Source: Gammaproteobacteria bacterium (lineage in GTDB: Bacteria > Pseudomonadota > Gammaproteobacteria > Thiohalomonadales > Thiohalomonadaceae). Taken from it: a stretch of DNA of 64,000 nt. This document shows positions 23,401 through 33,514 of this stretch, in pieces. The position numbers and the translations under genes were made by a program. The stretch covers positions 1 through 64,000 of the forward strand of contig QKED01000033.1 of the NCBI GenBank assembly GCA_003252455.1, written 5' to 3'. Within the stretch, counting starts at the first letter, position 1; every line of letters begins with the position of its first letter. The notes beneath the pieces were generated by a model. The model saw only the letters and a list, made by a program, of their open reading frames with translations. It did not search any database and was not told the origin of the DNA.

Positions 23401-23823
23401 ATGTCCCTCGACGCCCAACTCCCCCGCCCCCTGGTCAACCAACTGCTGGCCCACGCCCAGAGCCGCCCCGAAGAGGAGGTGTGCGGTCTCATCGGCGCGC
23501 ACGCCGACCAACCCGAGCGTCTCTACCCGGTGGCCAATGTGGCCCGCACGCCGGGGCGGCTGTTCCAACTCGACCCGCAGGGGCAGATCGACGCCATGCG
23601 CGCCATGCGCGAGGCGGGTCAGACGCTGTTCGCCATCTACCACTCCCACCCCCACGCCCCGGCGCGCCCCTCGCCCACCGACCTGACCGAGGCGGCCTAC
23701 CCCGAGGCGCTCTATCTGATCATCTCGCTCAACACCAAGGGGGTACTGGAGATGCGCGGGTGGCGGCTGATGGACGGCACTGCACGCGAGGTGGCCCTGG
23801 AGACGGTGGAGGCACTGGCGTGA
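23401..23823 (+). CDS. JAMM/MPN+ metallopeptidase (M67 family)
   Basis: A 140-residue single-domain JAMM zinc peptidase. The catalytic Glu is at about 26 (EEVCGL), and the zinc motif HSHPHAPARPSPTD supplies His81, His83, Ser91 and Asp94. Small bacterial JAMM proteins encoded next to ThiF/MoeB enzymes trim the C-terminus of ubiquitin-like sulfur carriers (Mec/QbsD-type) to expose a diglycine. The moeB neighbour 15 bp upstream supports that role here, although no ubiquitin-fold gene is visible in the window. AGGAG lies 6 nt before the ATG. The stop codon overlaps the next start (GTGA), so it is translationally coupled to a small membrane protein. Confidence 0.9.
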   Translation: MSLDAQLPRPLVNQLLAHAQSRPEEEVCGLIGAHADQPERLYPVANVARTPGRLFQLDPQGQIDAMRAMREAGQTLFAIYHSHPHAPARPSPTDLTEAAYPEALYLIISLNTKGVLEMRGWRLMDGTAREVALETVEALA

Positions 23824-24047
23824 ACGAGACGACCCACAAGGGGATCCCCGCCTGGGGCTGCGCGCTGCTCCTCATCCCCGCCGCCTACGGCACCTGGCGC
23901 TTCCTCGGCCACAGCGGCAGCGACCTGGGCAGCCCGTTGGAGTGGCTGGCGGTGGCGCTGCTGCCCATCTGCCTCGGGCGCCTGCTACGCGGGGTGTTCG
24001 CCGGGGTGAAGCGCGGTACTGGCCCGGGTGCGGGGCCGCGTGATTAG
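23820..24047 (+). CDS. Small two-helix membrane protein coupled to the JAMM gene
   Basis: A 75-residue protein that I do not recognise. Two hydrophobic segments (about 11-28 and 44-62) with a short loop and a basic, glycine-rich tail suggest an inner-membrane hairpin. The GTG start overlaps the JAMM stop as GTGA, and a GGAGG-like site lies about 8 nt upstream inside the JAMM gene, which supports real translation. Its stop codon overlaps by 4 bp the stop of the convergent 24044 gene. Co-occurrence with moeB and JAMM could mean membrane tethering of that system, but this is only a guess. Confidence 0.65.
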   Translation: MNETTHKGIPAWGCALLLIPAAYGTWRFLGHSGSDLGSPLEWLAVALLPICLGRLLRGVFAGVKRGTGPGAGPRD

Positions 24048-24598
24048 CCCTCGGCGGCCTTGCGCTGGCCGAGAAAGTCGCGGTGCGGTTTGCCGTCGCA
24101 GTAGCCCCAGTTGCCCTCGAAGCGCTGCCCATCGGCGCTGAAGGTGAGGTAGACGCGACCCCAGTGGTAGCTCCCCTCCAGGGGACGCTCGCAGCGCAGA
24201 TCGGACATATCCTCCACCCAGTAGGCGCTGAGCCGGGGCCCCTCCAGCCGCCCACGCACGATGCGCCCGTTCTGCTTATCGTTGTAGAAACCGCTCACCA
24301 CCGCCCCCTGCTGCTGCAGGTAGATGTGCTTATCGGCCACCGCAGTAAAGGCCGGTGAGAGCCAGGCACCGGTCACGTCGAGGCGGGCGGAGTGGTCGGC
24401 CCCGGTGGCGGTTGGGGCGGCCCCCTGCACGGCACCGGCCTGCTCAACCGGGCCGCCGGGGCCCGGCGAGAGAGCGGTCAGCAGCCCGGTGATGGCCACC
24501 ACCAGAGTGGCCAACGCGGTGATGATCGCCGGCAGCCCCTGCCACCACGGCTTGGACGCCTTCGCCGACTCCGCCCCCTCCTGCTGCTCCTGCACCAT
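24044..24598 (-). CDS. Uncharacterised single-pass membrane protein with beta-rich exterior domain
   Basis: A 184-residue protein of unknown function. A short cytoplasmic head is followed by one membrane helix (IITALATLVVAITGLLTAL, about 24-42), a Gly/Pro/Ala linker and a periplasmic domain of about 110 residues. That domain alternates aromatic and polar residues in a pattern suggesting a small beta-barrel. It contains a CERPLEGSYHWG segment and one further Cys in WGYCDG, a possible disulfide. The ATG at 24598 has GAGGG about 8 nt upstream and is preferred over a TTG at 24625. It is divergent from the 24741 gene and convergent, with overlap, with the JAMM-coupled gene. Confidence 0.65.
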   Translation of the reverse strand: MVQEQQEGAESAKASKPWWQGLPAIITALATLVVAITGLLTALSPGPGGPVEQAGAVQGAAPTATGADHSARLDVTGAWLSPAFTAVADKHIYLQQQGAVVSGFYNDKQNGRIVRGRLEGPRLSAYWVEDMSDLRCERPLEGSYHWGRVYLTFSADGQRFEGNWGYCDGKPHRDFLGQRKAAEG

Positions 24599-24740
24599 AC
24601 GCTTACCCTCTCGCCAGGGGCCCAACGGCCCAAATTTTGCTCGCTTTATCTGGATCTATCGGCACACGGCGCCTCTCAATGTGCGCGCCCACCTTTCGTA
24701 TGGCCCATTGTAAGGCCATTTTCACTGCAGGAGCGTGTGA

Positions 24741-25100
24741 ATGATTCGATCTCAAGAGCAACCCAGCACCCCGACATTGGACGATTATCTACAACTCTTC
24801 GCCCCCTACAGCGGACAATTGCGCGACTTCCAACGCCACGAGACCATCGGTGGTAGCCGCTTCGCCCTGCTCTTTCGTCAGGTCCTACGGCTGTTGGCCC
24901 AAGACTCCCCATTCAACGACCGCCTACCGCGCCTCTTCACCAAGGTGGCCACGGAGTTCCTCGGGCGTGACCACGCCACGGTGCGCCACTTCAGCCACGA
25001 GGAGAACCGCTACATCTTCTTGAGCGACCTGCTGGAGTGGATCCAGGTGCACGAGCGGGGTCGACGCATACACGGCATGCGCGAGGGGCCGCACGCCTGA
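24741..25100 (+). CDS. Uncharacterised 119-residue protein
   Basis: A soluble, helix-rich protein that I cannot assign. There is no signal peptide or membrane segment. Blocks such as FALLFRQVLRLLAQ and FLSDLLEWIQVHERG look amphipathic. CAGGAG lies 7 nt before the ATG, and codon use matches neighbouring genes, so it is very likely expressed. Downstream lies a small open frame and then a strong intrinsic terminator at 25336, so the transcript probably covers all of these. Confidence 0.6.
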   Translation: MIRSQEQPSTPTLDDYLQLFAPYSGQLRDFQRHETIGGSRFALLFRQVLRLLAQDSPFNDRLPRLFTKVATEFLGRDHATVRHFSHEENRYIFLSDLLEWIQVHERGRRIHGMREGPHA

Positions 25101-25203
25101 CGGCGGGATGCACGATGGGCACGCCCCCTCGCTCGTCGGGACCTCGGCACCGACCGGGCACGCGGCCTTGACAGGTCAGGGGCGAGGGGCCAGAGTAGAG
25201 CGC

Positions 25204-25305
25204 ATGATCACCTCGTACGTAGAGACCCAACGACGCCTTATGTGCCAGCCCCGAGTCTGGCGCATGCTGCGCGCGTGCGGTCTCTACCCGCTGAATCGAC
25301 GTTGA
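25204..25305 (+). CDS. Possible 33-residue small protein
   Basis: A short frame starting MITSYVETQRRLMC and rich in Arg, with two Cys and two Trp/Tyr-containing blocks. A TTGACA hexamer lies 30 bp before the ATG (25168-25173), but the -10 at the right distance is poor. The ribosome site is weak. The stop lies 30 nt before a strong terminator, so the region is almost certainly transcribed. It may be a true small protein, a regulatory leader, or just a 3' untranslated region of the 24741 gene. Confidence 0.25.
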   Translation: MITSYVETQRRLMCQPRVWRMLRACGLYPLNRR

Positions 25306-25335
25306 TCCCCTAAGCCCATCACCGTCTTTCACGCC

Positions 25336-25370
25336 AAAGGCCGCAGCTCACCCTGCGGCCTTTTTCGTTT
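25336..25370 (+). terminator. Strong Rho-independent terminator
   Basis: An 11-bp perfect stem (AAAGGCCGCAG/CTGCGGCCTTT) with a 6-nt loop is followed by a T-rich tail (TTTTTCGTTTTT). It closes the 24741 transcript, 45 bp before the EamA gene. Confidence 0.9.
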
Positions 25371-25414
25371 TTCTCCCGCCTCCCTCAAGAGATGACCACC
25401 ATGAGATCACCACC

Positions 25415-26332
25415 ATGCTGACTGGCGCCTACCTGGGCATCATCCTCATCTGGGCCACCACCCCCCTCGCCATCCAGTGGAGCAGCGAGGGGGTCGGGTT
25501 TCTCTTCGGCGTCAGCGCACGCATGCTCATCGGCCTACTGCTGGCGCTCGGCGTGCTCGGGCTGATGCGCAGACCACTGCGCTGGGATCGCGATGCCCTG
25601 ATCGCCTATCTCTCCGGCGGCGTGGGGGTGTTCGGGGCCATGTTCTGCGTCTACTGGGGGGCGCAGTACATCCCCTCCGGGCTCATCTCCGTACTCTTCG
25701 GCCTCACCCCACTGGTCACCGGCCTGCTCGCCGCGCTCCTGCTCGGCGAGCGCGACCTGACCCCGCTGCGCCTCGTGGGCATCGCCCTCGGGCTCATCGG
25801 CCTGGGGGTGATCTTCGAGGCGGCGGCACACCTGGAGGCGGTGGCCTGGCAGGGGGTAGTCGCGGTGCTCGGCGGCATGTCGCTGCACTCCCTGAGCACG
25901 GTGGGGGTGAAGCGCTACGGCGGCGACCTGCACCCGATGGTGATGAACGTGGGTACGCTGCTGGTGGCCACCAGCGTCTACCTACTGGTGTGGCTCGCCC
26001 AGGGGGCGGTACTACCGGAGACGGTGGGGCTGCGCGCCGGCGGCTCCATCCTCTACCTCGGGGTGGTGGCCACGGTGCTCGGCTTCAGTCTCTACTTCTA
26101 CGCCCTCAAGCACCTCTCGGCCGGCAGCATCGCCCTGGTGCCGCTGATCACCCCGGTGCTGGCGCTGCTGCTCGGCCACTGGCTCAACCACGAGCCGAAC
26201 GACGCGCACATCTGGCTCGGCAGCCTCACCATCCTCGGTGGCCTACTGCTCTACCACCACCGCGCCATCGGCGGCCTCTGCCTGCCAAGGCTGCGCCCCT
26301 CACCCGCCGCGCTGGGGGAGAAGGCGCAGTGA
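25415..26332 (+). CDS. EamA/DMT-family transporter
   Basis: A 305-residue inner-membrane protein with ten hydrophobic helices arranged as two EamA repeats (about 1-140 and 150-285), the plan of the drug/metabolite transporter superfamily. The N-terminal helix carries IWATTPLAIQWSS, and a conserved FGLTPLVTGLLAALLLGE segment ends the first repeat. VPLITPVLALLLGHWLNHE is the matching block of the second. Substrates in this family range from amino acids to nucleotides and are not predictable here. The start follows a short GATGACCACCATG/GATCACCACCATG near-duplicate; the second ATG begins the well-formed first helix. It is convergent with the glycosyltransferase gene. Confidence 0.9.
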   Translation: MLTGAYLGIILIWATTPLAIQWSSEGVGFLFGVSARMLIGLLLALGVLGLMRRPLRWDRDALIAYLSGGVGVFGAMFCVYWGAQYIPSGLISVLFGLTPLVTGLLAALLLGERDLTPLRLVGIALGLIGLGVIFEAAAHLEAVAWQGVVAVLGGMSLHSLSTVGVKRYGGDLHPMVMNVGTLLVATSVYLLVWLAQGAVLPETVGLRAGGSILYLGVVATVLGFSLYFYALKHLSAGSIALVPLITPVLALLLGHWLNHEPNDAHIWLGSLTILGGLLLYHHRAIGGLCLPRLRPSPAALGEKAQ

Positions 26333-26405
26333 CCCGTGCACCGTCGGGGCCAGCGCGCGGCAGCGCGCCTGCCGTGCCGGGCGGCGGTTGGGGGAGGAGA
26401 CGCGC

Positions 26406-26437
26406 GTCTGGGGTCGAGTGACCCGTCCACCCCAGAC
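26406..26437. terminator. Inverted repeat between convergent genes
   Basis: An 8-bp inverted repeat (GTCTGGGG ... CCCCAGAC) encloses a smaller alternative hairpin (GGGTC-GAGT-GACCC). It lies in the 143-bp spacer between the EamA and glycosyltransferase stops and could act in both directions. No clear T-run is seen. Confidence 0.35.
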
Positions 26438-26475
26438 ACCCGCCAGCGGCGGGGCACCTCGTTATCGTCCCACGC

Positions 26476-27561
26476 TCACCAGAGCCCTTCGAGCAGGTCG
26501 AGCGCCTGCTCCGCCCCCTCCAGTACCACCCCCGGCTTTGGCGGCAGGGCCACGGCCTGGGCCAGCGCCCCACCCAACGCCCCCGCCGCCAGCGCCTCCG
26601 GGGTGATGGCCACGCCCCGCCCATGGCGCGCGAACCACTCGATCAGTGCCGGCTGCTCCGGCCAGTCACCGCGCTGCACATAGACCAGCGGCAACCCCAG
26701 CGCCGCCGCCTCGACAAAGGCGCCGTAGCCTGGCTTGGAGAGCGCCAGGTCGCAGGAGGCGAAGAGTTCGGCAAAGGGCATGCCGGTGGCGCTGAAGGGG
26801 TGGCAGGCGGGGCGGGCGATGCGCCATGCATCGGGCACCAGCCAACACCACTCCCCCGAGAACAGGGCGTCGGGCCACTGCTCCATGGCCGGGCGGTGGG
26901 CCACACCCCCGAAACCGACCAGCACCACGCGCGCCCCGGGGCGCAGCGCCAAACGCTCGCGCAGGGCCGCGCGCCGCCCCTGCCCTGGCGCCGCCAGCGG
27001 GGCGATGGGGCGGGCGTTCTGCAGGTGCGGCATGGGCATGCTCGGCGCGGGCATGAGGAAGTGGCGGGCGCTGGCGTAGGCGGCGTCGATCTGACCGAGG
27101 ATCCTCGCCCACTCGGGCGTGGTCGCGTCCACATAGGCACGCAGCACCTCGCCCCAGTGGAGCGAGCAGAGGGCCACCGCCGGGACCCCGGCACGCGCCG
27201 CCGCGGCCAGGGTCAGGTAGGGCACATCGGCCAGCAGCAGGTCGGGACGATCGGCGGCCAGCTCGGCGGCGAGACGGGCCACGCGCCCCTCCCAATCGGC
27301 GTGAAAGGCGCGATAGCGGGCCAGACTAGAGGGCAGGTCGACGGCGAAGGGCGAGTGCATGGCCATGCCGAAGTCATCCTCGGCCGGTTCGACGCGCAGT
27401 GGCTCGCCGAGCCGCTCGCGCAGCAGTGCCGCCGGGAGATTGGAGCGCACGCGCAGACACACCTCGGGGTGGCGTGCGCGCAGGGCGTGCACCAGTGGCG
27501 CCACCTGGGCCAGGTGACCGAAGCCGTGGGCCGTGATGGCGATGAGCAGCTGCGGCGCCAC
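26476..27561 (-). CDS. GT-B-type glycosyltransferase-like protein
   Basis: A 361-residue protein with the two-Rossmann-fold plan of MurG/UGT-like glycosyltransferases. The N-terminal ITAHGFGHLAQV resembles the GHGFGH loop of this group (also present in the N-terminal part of arabinokinase-type proteins). The C-terminal donor-site region has LALSKPGYGAFVEAAALGLP followed by YVQRGDWPEQP. No membrane segment is visible. The acceptor is unknown. The start is GTG at 27561, only 3 bp after the stop of the upstream hybrid kinase, with a G-rich ribosome site inside that gene. It is therefore the last member of the binding protein-kinase-kinase operon, which is unexpected for a glycosyltransferase. 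Confidence 0.75.
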   Translation of the reverse strand: MAPQLLIAITAHGFGHLAQVAPLVHALRARHPEVCLRVRSNLPAALLRERLGEPLRVEPAEDDFGMAMHSPFAVDLPSSLARYRAFHADWEGRVARLAAELAADRPDLLLADVPYLTLAAAARAGVPAVALCSLHWGEVLRAYVDATTPEWARILGQIDAAYASARHFLMPAPSMPMPHLQNARPIAPLAAPGQGRRAALRERLALRPGARVVLVGFGGVAHRPAMEQWPDALFSGEWCWLVPDAWRIARPACHPFSATGMPFAELFASCDLALSKPGYGAFVEAAALGLPLVYVQRGDWPEQPALIEWFARHGRGVAITPEALAAGALGGALAQAVALPPKPGVVLEGAEQALDLLEGLW

Positions 27562-27564
27562 GCC

Positions 27565-29406
27565 CTACCCCTCGCCCCCCTCCCCACCCACCACCGACAC
27601 GGCGAGCGGGGCCGCGACGGCGCTGGCCGCCTGCCCCTGCAGCCAGGCATAGATGTTGGGATAGGCGTACTCGCGGTACCAGGCGAGCAGGGGCTCGCGC
27701 ATCCCCTCAAGCTCCCCTTCGAGGTCACCCACCGCCTGCTCGAAGGCGCTGTCACTGCCGCTGGCGAGGGCGTCACTGATGGCCTGGATCCGCTGACGGT
27801 TGTGCTGCACCAACTGGCCGTTCCAGCTCAGCGGTAGGTGCTGTTGCAACACCTCCAGCAGCGCCGGCAACGTAACCGGCTTGGTCAGGTGCGCCACACA
27901 CCCCACCGCCTTGCTCTCCAACCGGTCCTCCGGGAAGACCCGCGCCGAACAGGCGATCAGCGGGATCTGCGCGGTGGTGCTACCGGAGTGCAGCCGCCGC
28001 GCCGCCTCCAGGCCACCCATGCCGGGCATCACCAGGTCGAGCAGGATCAGATCGGGGGGGTGATTGGCGACCCGCTCCAGGCACTCCTCGCCACTCTGCG
28101 CCTCGTCGATGACGAAACCGAGCACATTGAGCATCTGCACCAATACGGCACGGTTGTCCTCCTTGTCGTCCACCACCAGTAGTCGCAAGGGTTCGGCGTG
28201 CCCGTCGCGGCGGCGATAGCCGCTCACCTCGGCGGCGGGCAGCGGCAGTGACGCCTGAAAGGGTTCGGGCATGCGTACCCGGGCCAGGGGCAGCACCAGC
28301 TCGAAGCGGCTGCCGCGCCCCAGCTCGCTCGCCACCTCGACCTCTCCGCCCATCAGTCGCGCCAGACGACGGGTGATGGCGAGCCCAAGGCCGGTGCCCT
28401 CGGTCAGCTCACTGCTCGGCACCTGCACGAAGGGGGCGAAGATGCGCTCCAACTCGGCGGCGGGGATGCCGGGGCCACTATCTTGCACCCACAGGTGCAG
28501 TTGTCCGTCGCGATAGGCGACACCGAATTCGATGCCCCCCGCATGGGTGAACTTCACCGCGTTGCCGAGCAGGTTGATAGCCATCTGGCGCAGACGGCGG
28601 TGGTCGCCCAACAGGCCCTCCGGCAGCCCCTCGGGGAAGTGGCACTGGTAGCTGAGCCCCTTCTCGTCGCAGCGCGGGCGGAACATGGCGCAGAGGTCTT
28701 CGAGCAGTGGCAACAACCGCATGGGACCCGGCTCCAGGGAGAGGTGGCCCGACTCGATCTTGGAGAGGTCGAGCAGCTCGCTGATCATCTCCAACAGGTG
28801 GTCGGAGGCACGGCGGATCACCTGCAGCTGGCTGATGGAGGTGGGGTCGAGGCGACGCGAGCGCAGCAGGATCTGGGTGTAGCCGGTGATGGCGTTGAGC
28901 GGTGTGCGCAGCTCGTGGCTCATGTTGGCGAGAAAGGCACTTTTGGCGCGATTGGCGGCCTGGGCCGCCTCCTCGGCGCGGCGATACTCGGCGTTGAGTT
29001 CGAGGATGCGCCGACGGCTGTTGTAGAGATCGAGGAAGACGCGCACCTTGGAGCGCAGGATCTCCTCGGGGATCGGCTTTTCGATGTAGTCGACCGCACC
29101 GGAGCGGTAACCGCGTACCCGATGCTGCATGTCGTCATAGGCGGCGGTGACGAAGATGATCGGCACCTCGCGGGTCGCCTCCACCGAGCGCGCCATCTCC
29201 GCCACCTCGTAGCCGTCCATACCCGGCATATCCACGTCGAGCAGCATCAGCGCGAAGTCGTGTTCGAGCATCAGGGCGAGTGCCTGATCACCGGAGCCTG
29301 CGGTGACCACGCGGGCATCCAGGTCGGCGAGCAGGCTACGCAGGGCCGTCAGGTTGGCCGGTTTGTCATCCACCACCAGAATCGCGGGCGCATCTGGAGT
29401 GCTCAT
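27565..29406 (-). CDS. Soluble hybrid histidine kinase (REC-HisKA-HATPase-REC)
   Basis: A 613-residue cytoplasmic protein without membrane segments. An N-terminal receiver has Asp57 in LLDVDMPGMDG. A short coiled linker leads to HisKA with His164 in MSHELRTPLNA, an HATPase with [17 protein letters not shown] and GTGLGLAITRR, and a second receiver with Asp457 in LLDLVMPGMGG. The last ~120 residues are helical without a clear Hpt histidine. It probably receives phosphate from the membrane hybrid kinase encoded 53 bp upstream and relays it onward. AAAGGA lies about 6 nt before the ATG. No DNA-binding or other output domain is present. Confidence 0.92.
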   Translation of the reverse strand: MSTPDAPAILVVDDKPANLTALRSLLADLDARVVTAGSGDQALALMLEHDFALMLLDVDMPGMDGYEVAEMARSVEATREVPIIFVTAAYDDMQHRVRGYRSGAVDYIEKPIPEEILRSKVRVFLDLYNSRRRILELNAEYRRAEEAAQAANRAKSAFLANMSHELRTPLNAITGYTQILLRSRRLDPTSISQLQVIRRASDHLLEMISELLDLSKIESGHLSLEPGPMRLLPLLEDLCAMFRPRCDEKGLSYQCHFPEGLPEGLLGDHRRLRQMAINLLGNAVKFTHAGGIEFGVAYRDGQLHLWVQDSGPGIPAAELERIFAPFVQVPSSELTEGTGLGLAITRRLARLMGGEVEVASELGRGSRFELVLPLARVRMPEPFQASLPLPAAEVSGYRRRDGHAEPLRLLVVDDKEDNRAVLVQMLNVLGFVIDEAQSGEECLERVANHPPDLILLDLVMPGMGGLEAARRLHSGSTTAQIPLIACSARVFPEDRLESKAVGCVAHLTKPVTLPALLEVLQQHLPLSWNGQLVQHNRQRIQAISDALASGSDSAFEQAVGDLEGELEGMREPLLAWYREYAYPNIYAWLQGQAASAVAAPLAVSVVGGEGGEG

Positions 29407-29459
29407 GTGGATCCTTTCAGGGTGTCAGGTTCGTGGATTATAGGCCGTACGGCCCGCCC

Positions 29460-32195
<2,736 letters not shown>

Positions 32196-32205
32196 GGGGG
32201 CGTCC

Positions 32206-33456
32206 TTAGGCGAGCAGAAACTCATTCCAGCGCGGCAGGGTGTACTCGTAGGTGTCCATCACCGTGTTCCACACCGCCACGTTACTGAAACGCCGCCAGT
32301 AGGAGCCGCCATTGCGCTGACCGCCCTTGTGTACCGCCACCGCACCATCGGGGCCACGCAGGTCGCTGGCGGCGGGCAACCCCTCGTACCAGTAGTCCCA
32401 CTCGTCTTGGCTCAGGTAGGGGCGCGAGGCCTCCGGGTTGGCGATGTAATAGCCCTGGCGCGCGACGAATGCGCCGGGCCAGCCGGAGAGCCACCAGTTC
32501 ATGAATTCATAGGCGGCATCCTTGGCCCAGCCCTGGGTCTGCGACGAGAGGCACATCACCCCGTGCCAGGCACGATACCCCTCCTTGGGCGCGGCGTAGA
32601 CCGCCGGGATGCCACGCTCGTTGAGGTCGGCCACGCCGGGGGAGAACATGCTGGCGATGGCCGCACGGCCGTTGGCGATGAACTCGGCGGACTCGGGCAC
32701 CGAGTTCCAGAAGCCGCTGAAGTGTCCCTCCTGCTTCTTCTTGATCAGGATGGCGAAGAGCTGGTCCACCTCGGCCTTACTCATGTTGCCGATGTCGTCG
32801 AAGGCCATCAGCCCCTGCGCCTGCGCCGCCAGGGCCATGTCGAAGAGGCCGATGGTGGGCTCGTTCACCAGCGCCACCTTGCCGTGGTAGCGCTCGTCGA
32901 GGAGCCAACCCCAGCTCTCGGTCTCATAGGCGACGCCGCGCTCGACAACGCGCGTGTCATAGCCGAAGGAGTCGCAGTTGTGCACATAGGGGAGAAAGCT
33001 GATCTGCTCGCTCGGACGAAGGCCGAGTGTGCGGCCGGGCTGCACGTAGAGCAGCTTGTGCGGCGCGTCGCCGGCACCGAGCTTGGCCCCGGGGGTGAGG
33101 CGCCCGGTCTTGGTCAGGTCGTTGATCTGCGCCCAGGCGCGGATCCGCTCACGCTGGATCGGCTGGATGGCGTCGGCATACCAGAGGATGTTGATGCTGT
33201 TCGACCACTGCTCGTAGATGTCGAACGACTGGGGGCGGGAGGCGGCCTTCTGCAGCACGCGTGCGCTGCCGCCGGGCTCGAAACTGATGCGGATACCGAG
33301 GTCCCGCTCCGCCTGACGGCGGATGGGCTCACGCAGGGTGACGTGGGTACCGAGTACGCGCAGCACCCGCTCCTCGTGTCGGGCCCAGACCCACGGGGCC
33401 TGGGTCGCGGCCAGGGCGGCGGCACCGGTACGCAGAAAGGCGCGACGACTGAGCAT
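32206..33456 (-). CDS. Tat-exported extracellular solute-binding protein (PotD-like)
   Basis: A 416-residue periplasmic binding protein. The N-terminus LSRRAFLRTGAAALAATQAP is a twin-arginine signal (SRRAFL). The mature part has the two-lobe bacterial solute-binding fold of the spermidine/putrescine PotD-PotF group, with Trp-rich C-terminal blocks (EFMNWWLSGWPG, DYWYEGLPAA). It has no ABC permease or ATPase gene beside it. Instead, the next gene 10 bp downstream encodes a hybrid sensor kinase with a helical periplasmic domain. It is therefore more likely a ligand receptor presented to that kinase than a transport subunit; this is an inference from context. GGAG lies about 6 nt before the ATG. 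Confidence 0.88.
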   Translation of the reverse strand: MLSRRAFLRTGAAALAATQAPWVWARHEERVLRVLGTHVTLREPIRRQAERDLGIRISFEPGGSARVLQKAASRPQSFDIYEQWSNSINILWYADAIQPIQRERIRAWAQINDLTKTGRLTPGAKLGAGDAPHKLLYVQPGRTLGLRPSEQISFLPYVHNCDSFGYDTRVVERGVAYETESWGWLLDERYHGKVALVNEPTIGLFDMALAAQAQGLMAFDDIGNMSKAEVDQLFAILIKKKQEGHFSGFWNSVPESAEFIANGRAAIASMFSPGVADLNERGIPAVYAAPKEGYRAWHGVMCLSSQTQGWAKDAAYEFMNWWLSGWPGAFVARQGYYIANPEASRPYLSQDEWDYWYEGLPAASDLRGPDGAVAVHKGGQRNGGSYWRRFSNVAVWNTVMDTYEYTLPRWNEFLLA

Positions 33457-33514
33457 GACCGCTCCCCCTGTGGCGATCCGTGATACATGGGGGGCAGTCT
33501 AGCAAACCGTCGGG

